Shown: one piece after another, positions 53,328 to 57,505 of the stretch
Layout of the letters: each line of letters begins with the position of its first letter
Numbering within the stretch: position 1 is the first letter of the stretch
Source of the DNA: Bacteroidales bacterium
GTDB taxonomy: Bacteria; Bacteroidota; Bacteroidia; Bacteroidales; UBA3663
DNA length: 57,505 nucleotides
Assembly: GCA_004557315.1 (NCBI GenBank)
Contig: SFEH01000006.1
Span: forward strand, 1-57,505
Direction: 5' to 3'
Program-made: the position numbers and the translations under genes
The notes under the pieces: generated by a model
The model's input: only the letters and a program-made list of their open reading frames with translations
Told to the model about the DNA's origin: nothing
The model's database searches: none

Positions 53328-54665
53328 TCAGGAGAAGAGCTTTTCTATCTGACTGATGTTTTCGTTCTGATACACCACGACGACCTGATCGCCTGGCTGG
53401 ATTACGGTCTGACCAGTGATTGTCATACCTTCTCCGTTGCGCACCAAGCCTCCCAGTGTGATGTTTCTGCTCAAACCAAGTTCAATGACCGGTTTCTGCG
53501 TTATCTTCGAACCAGGCTGCGCAACGATGTCTGCAACTGCGGCATCGTAGATGCTGAACGTCTTGGCATTAGTCTTATCGCTCTTGAGCAACAGACGATA
53601 AATGACCGATGCTGTGAGCTGTTTCTTGTTGATTACTGAACCTATGTTGAGCTTGTCGGCAATAGCTATATATTCGACATCCTCAACCTCAACCACAGTC
53701 TTTCCTACATGGAGCTGCTTTGCCATAAGGCATGCGAGGACATTGCTGCCAGAGTTTTCACCAAGCGCTACCAAGGCATCCTCTTCTCCAATGCCCAGTT
53801 CCATCAGAGTGTCGAGATCTGAAGATTTGCCATTGATGACACTTGCTTTGGGCACCTGCTCCATAAGATGTTCCGCATCTTTCTGATCATCATCGACAAA
53901 GACTACCGACATGCTCTTTGGTAGAAAATGTGTTGACTGGATACCGAGGCGCGAACCGCCAAGGATGACTACTCGGTTGATATGAGTTTCGCGCTTGTTG
54001 CATGCCAAGCGCACATAATTGGCATTGGCAGGAGCCACTATAAAATAGATGAGATCGCCAGCCTTGATGACGTCAGTTCCCTTTGGGATGATGGTTTCTT
54101 CGCCTCGTTGGATAGCTGCAATGTGAAACTGACCGTATTTCTTGCCGATTTCAATCAGCGACAGGCCAAGGATTGGAGTTCCCTTGTCTTCATATACCTT
54201 CACGCAGAGAAGGAGTAGATGACCGTTGCACATCTCGTGAGAAATACGAGCCCATGGACGCATCACTGCCGAAGCGACAGCCTGACCGCCCAACAGTTCA
54301 GGATAGACCAGTCGATTGATGCCAATCTTCTTATAGAACTCACAGTTGGCTTCACTCATTGTCTCATAGTTATCGACACGAGCAACAGTCTTTCGAGCTC
54401 CGAGATTGGCTGCAAGGATACAGGCATGGATATTGATACTCTCAACAGGCGTCACTGCGACAAATAGGTCGGCATTGGGCACACCCGCCTCCTTAAGATC
54501 ACTGATCGATGTAGGTGAACCGATCAGAGTCATGATATTATAAAATGTGAGCTGACCCACCTTCTCTGCGTCGGAATCGATCAGAGTAACATCCATGTTT
54601 TCTCGTGCAAGAAGCTTTGCCAGATGCGTTCCAACTTCAGCTGCACCAACAATCACGACTTTCAT
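53328..54665 (-). CDS. trkA: Trk potassium uptake regulator TrkA
   Basis: 445 residues made of two RCK units. Each begins with a nucleotide-binding strand-loop-helix (VVIVGAAEVGTHLAKLLA near residue 3 and VVILGGSRLGIQSTHFL near 233) and ends with a TrkA_C domain (about 135-220 and 360-445, the last with NITLGGLVRNGEGM). It gates a TrkH-type potassium channel in response to nucleotide. The trkH gene, often adjacent in related genomes, is not next to it here. It lies 13 bases after dxs. Confidence 0.95.
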   Translation of the reverse strand: MKVVIVGAAEVGTHLAKLLARENMDVTLIDSDAEKVGQLTFYNIMTLIGSPTSISDLKEAGVPNADLFVAVTPVESINIHACILAANLGARKTVARVDNYETMSEANCEFYKKIGINRLVYPELLGGQAVASAVMRPWARISHEMCNGHLLLLCVKVYEDKGTPILGLSLIEIGKKYGQFHIAAIQRGEETIIPKGTDVIKAGDLIYFIVAPANANYVRLACNKRETHINRVVILGGSRLGIQSTHFLPKSMSVVFVDDDQKDAEHLMEQVPKASVINGKSSDLDTLMELGIGEEDALVALGENSGSNVLACLMAKQLHVGKTVVEVEDVEYIAIADKLNIGSVINKKQLTASVIYRLLLKSDKTNAKTFSIYDAAVADIVAQPGSKITQKPVIELGLSRNITLGGLVRNGEGMTITGQTVIQPGDQVVVVYQNENISQIEKLFS

Positions 54666-54678
54666 AATATGCTTATTA

Positions 54679-56559
54679 TTATATCAACTTCTGAGCAATG
54701 CTCTCTGCATCAATGCCACAGAGTCCATAAAGCTGTGACACCGTTCCGTGAGTGACAAAACTGTCTGGCATGCCAAGGCAGTCGATCTTGCCCTTATAGC
54801 ACTGGCTGTTAGCTTCCTCAAGGATTGCACTTCCGAATCCTCCCTTTACAGTGCCATCTTCGACAGTCACGATGTGGCTGAACTTGGCAAACACCTCCTT
54901 GAGCAACTCGACATCGAGAGGCTTGCAGAACACCATATCGTAATGGGCAATACTCCTGCCTTTCTGCTGGGCTATCGCAATAGCTTTGGTTACCTCTGTG
55001 CCGATTGGACCAAGACTGAGGACTGCCACATCCGAACCTTGTTTGAGACATCGTCCCTTGCCAATCTCAATTTCTTCGAGAGGACATTGCCAATCAACCT
55101 CCGAACCCCGACCTCGAGGGTATCGGATTACCATAGGGCCATTGACCTTTGTAGCGGTGAACATCAAACGACGAAGCCAATGCTCGTTGAGTGGAGAGGC
55201 AACGATCATGTTCGGAATGGCGCGGAAGAATACCAAGTCAAAAGCTCCATGATGTGTAGGGCCATCAGCTCCCACTATACCTGCTCTATCGAGGCAGAAG
55301 ACCACATGGAGATTGAGCAATGCTACATCGTGAATCACCTCGTCGATAGCTCTCTGCATGAACGAACTGTAAATGTTGCAGAATGGCAGGCAGCCCTCCT
55401 TGGCGAGTCCGCCAGAGAAAGTGACCGCATGTTCCTCTGCTATACCGACATCGAAGGTCCGGTCGGGGAAACGCTCCATCATGAAATTCATCGAACAGCC
55501 TGTAGGCATGGCAGGTGTGATGCCGACGATTCGCTTATCTGCCTCAGCAAGTTCTACAAGCGTCTTGCCAAAGACATCCTGAAAACGCGGTGGCATTCCT
55601 TCCGAGTTCTCCTTGATGATCTCTCCTGTCTCTGGATTGAACTTTCCAGGGGCATGCCAGATCGTTGCCTCCTTTTCGGCTGGTTCATAACCCTTGCCCT
55701 TGACTGTGCAAATATGCAACATCTTCGGGCCTTTCAGGTCTTTGATCTTGCGCAGGAAATGAACAAGACTCACAACATCATGACCATCTATTGGTCCGAA
55801 ATATCGGATATCAAGTCCCTCGAAGATATTCTGACGGCGGGAGAACAAAGACTTGAGCGAGTTGTTGAACCTAATCACAGCACGGCGCATGCTGTCTTTC
55901 ATCAGATTATAGCGCCTCAGCGTCGTATAGGCTTTGTATCTTAGCTGATTGTATCGCTGAGAAGTGGTGATTTTGATCAGATAATTATAGAGAGCGCCAA
56001 CATTCTTATCAATTGCCATCTTGTTGTCGTTGAGCACAATCAACAAGTCGTTAGGATGAGACGACGCATTGTTGAGACCCTCAAAGGCAAGACCTCCTGA
56101 TATTGATGCATCTCCTATGACAGCCACTACTTTTCTGTCTTCCCCTTCAAGCTTGCTTGCTACTGCCATGCCGAGTGCCGCAGATATGGAATTGCTGGCA
56201 TGACCAGCTGCAAACGTGTCATATTCACTCTCAGTGGGTGTCGGAAATCCACACAAGCCTCCCATCTGTCTAAGTGTGCTGAATTTATCTTTGCGACCAG
56301 TGAGAATCTTATGAGGATAGGCCTGATGACCAACATCCCACACGATACGGTCGTATGGTGTGTTATAGACATAATGCAAGGCCACGGTCAGTTCGATTAC
56401 GCCAAGGCTTGACGCAAAGTGTCCGGGATGAGCCGAAACCTCGTTGATAATGAACTTTCTCAGAGCTGCGCAGACGTCTTCGAGCTGGCTCTCTGGCAAG
56501 GCTCGTAAATCAGATGGATAACCGATCTTGGTCAAAATGTCACTAATATTTTCCTGCAT
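54679..56559 (-). CDS. dxs: 1-deoxy-D-xylulose-5-phosphate synthase
   Basis: 626 residues, normal length. The thiamine-diphosphate motif region is GDASISGGLAFEGLNN and LLIVLNDNKMAID. The N-terminal WDVGHQAYPHKILTGR and the transketolase central domain (DVGIAEEHAVTFSGGLA) are intact. The C-terminal domain closes with VEDGTVKGGFGSAILEE. It condenses pyruvate and glyceraldehyde 3-phosphate, the first step of the MEP isoprenoid pathway. It is in a minus-strand cluster with trkA and the WbqC-like gene. Confidence 0.97.
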   Translation of the reverse strand: MQENISDILTKIGYPSDLRALPESQLEDVCAALRKFIINEVSAHPGHFASSLGVIELTVALHYVYNTPYDRIVWDVGHQAYPHKILTGRKDKFSTLRQMGGLCGFPTPTESEYDTFAAGHASNSISAALGMAVASKLEGEDRKVVAVIGDASISGGLAFEGLNNASSHPNDLLIVLNDNKMAIDKNVGALYNYLIKITTSQRYNQLRYKAYTTLRRYNLMKDSMRRAVIRFNNSLKSLFSRRQNIFEGLDIRYFGPIDGHDVVSLVHFLRKIKDLKGPKMLHICTVKGKGYEPAEKEATIWHAPGKFNPETGEIIKENSEGMPPRFQDVFGKTLVELAEADKRIVGITPAMPTGCSMNFMMERFPDRTFDVGIAEEHAVTFSGGLAKEGCLPFCNIYSSFMQRAIDEVIHDVALLNLHVVFCLDRAGIVGADGPTHHGAFDLVFFRAIPNMIVASPLNEHWLRRLMFTATKVNGPMVIRYPRGRGSEVDWQCPLEEIEIGKGRCLKQGSDVAVLSLGPIGTEVTKAIAIAQQKGRSIAHYDMVFCKPLDVELLKEVFAKFSHIVTVEDGTVKGGFGSAILEEANSQCYKGKIDCLGMPDSFVTHGTVSQLYGLCGIDAESIAQKLI

Positions 56560-56580
56560 GATTTTGGCAATTGAGAATCA

Positions 56581-57216
56581 TTATTTTGCTGTTTTGATGC
56601 TGTCGCGGAGTACAAGTATCGATTCTGGTCCCATATTGAAGAGCAAGTCAAGAATACTGAGATTTGGCATAAACGGATGCTTCAATCCGACTACCTGATA
56701 ATAAGGCTTTGCCATAAACTCGGGAACCGCCATCGACACGTCTTTCTTCGGATGAAGAGTGTTTCGCAAATCTCTGATACCTTCTGTTTCGGGCGAGACA
56801 TATTCGGTGGTGTATCGCACATTGGGCTCAAATCCAATCAGACGACATATATGTTGCCTCAAGTTTTCGTTCATCTCAAACAATGTCTCTTCTGAGTTCA
56901 GTATCTTCAGGATGTCATCGATGTAATAATCGTAGAAAGGCGTGCTGCCATAATTGCTCATAAAAGCAATCTCGTGCTGATGTAGCCAATCTCCATGTCC
57001 ACTGAGTCTGACCTCTCTGATTGGGCACTTGATGGCATAGCCCTTCTCGACATTGACCGAAAGTGCCAGCGGCCCCTGATCCGTGCCAATGAACATTCTG
57101 TTGCGGTATGACTGCTTGTTGTAATTCTCATTTGCCTCAATCATGATTTCCGGCTCATGGAAAAGCAGTGCGTAATAGGCAACTGGGGCAAAATATGCTG
57201 TTGACAGAAGTACCAT
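56581..57216 (-). CDS. WbqC-like family protein
   Basis: 211 residues. The opening LLSTAYFAPVAYYALLF with YNKQSYRNRMFI is typical of the WbqC-like family (the YxPQYFPxxxYW-type start is diverged). Family members are poorly understood and occur in sugar-biosynthesis clusters or beside lepB in Bacteroidota. The start codon shares a base with the lepB stop (TAATG), indicating coupled translation. Confidence 0.88.
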   Translation of the reverse strand: MVLLSTAYFAPVAYYALLFHEPEIMIEANENYNKQSYRNRMFIGTDQGPLALSVNVEKGYAIKCPIREVRLSGHGDWLHQHEIAFMSNYGSTPFYDYYIDDILKILNSEETLFEMNENLRQHICRLIGFEPNVRYTTEYVSPETEGIRDLRNTLHPKKDVSMAVPEFMAKPYYQVVGLKHPFMPNLSILDLLFNMGPESILVLRDSIKTAK

Positions 57217-57505
57217 TATTCGTTATCTATTGTACTTACTCGCTTGAAGAATCTGTCTTTACGCCATTCGCCTGTCTCCTGATCAATCGACATCCAGATG
57301 AAAAGAGGAGTGCCGACGATGTGATCTTCAGGAACAAAGCCCCAGTAACGACTGTCGGCAGAGTTATCTCGGTTATCGCCCATCATCCAGTAATAGTCCA
57401 TCTTGAACGTATATTCAGCAACAGGCTTTCCGTCTATGTAGCATTGACCATCGGTCACCTTGAAGTCATTGCCCTCATACACCTTGATGCAACGCTCATA
57501 TAAAG
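57216..57505 (-). CDS. lepB: Signal peptidase I, C-terminal part only
   Basis: The frame runs off the right edge of the window; at least 95 C-terminal residues are present. The S26 box E motif MMGDNRDNSADSRYWGFVP followed by EDHIVGTPLFIW identifies type I signal peptidase. The catalytic Ser and Lys lie outside the window. It cleaves signal peptides of exported proteins. Confidence 0.93.
   Translation of the reverse strand, partial: LYERCIKVYEGNDFKVTDGQCYIDGKPVAEYTFKMDYYWMMGDNRDNSADSRYWGFVPEDHIVGTPLFIWMSIDQETGEWRKDRFFKRVSTIDNE

Overview
The window reads as chromosome of a Bacteroidales bacterium, most likely of the Prevotella/Segatella group. The evidence is a SusC/SusD polysaccharide utilisation locus, BACON-domain and BspA-like surface proteins, lipoproteins with acidic residues after the lipobox cysteine, and repeated promoters of the Bacteroidota type (TTTG about 20 nt before TAnnTTTG). 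No rRNA, tRNA or CRISPR array was seen.

Left part (1-6350): an accessory region. Two unrecognised overlapping genes, the first cut by the window edge, share a Gly-Gly-Ile-Asn motif and end at a strong terminator. A four-gene module follows: a small OB-fold-like protein, an unknown, a primase-like/DUF3987 protein and a DUF5675-like protein. Every intergenic slot of this module holds a repeat built from tandem octamers, and a 60-bp sequence is directly repeated on both sides of it. After it lies a promoter with a decayed fragment that may be a sensor kinase.

6379-20512 (minus strand): a BspA-like leucine-rich-repeat surface protein with two homologous halves; a membrane-anchored AraC-type regulator; a Gfo/Idh/MocA oxidoreductase; a MacAB/TolC-type tripartite efflux operon (YbjQ-like protein, ATPase, two permeases, adaptor, outer-membrane factor), in which the first permease is broken by a deletion and frameshift; and a GntR/ABC operon (ATPase, permease, YtrA-type regulator) with octamer-arm hairpins between its genes and a likely operator at its promoter.

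20707-43587: carbohydrate and peptide use. A GH51 arabinofuranosidase (minus strand) is followed by an intergenic region holding an IS4-type transposase remnant and a long inverted repeat. Then come GNAT, DUF6057 membrane protein and a TolB-like lipoprotein with a CxxCH motif. The utilisation locus itself follows: glycan-binding lipoprotein, SusC, SusD, GH30 with two BACON domains, and a tandem GH43-GH43 enzyme. GH51, GH30 and GH43 together suggest an arabinose-containing plant glycan, with arabinogalactan side chains a reasonable guess. An M23 peptidase, a C69 dipeptidase and rlmD end this block.

43749-57505: housekeeping genes. uvrA; a C4-dicarboxylate transporter; a TlpA-like lipoprotein with a Fur-family regulator; then on the minus strand lepB (partial), a WbqC-like gene, dxs, trkA, ftsK and trxB.

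The signal most worth following is the family of orientation-conserved hairpins with tandem octamer arms placed between co-transcribed genes. Family names rest on recognition of motifs in the translated sequence; no database search was run.
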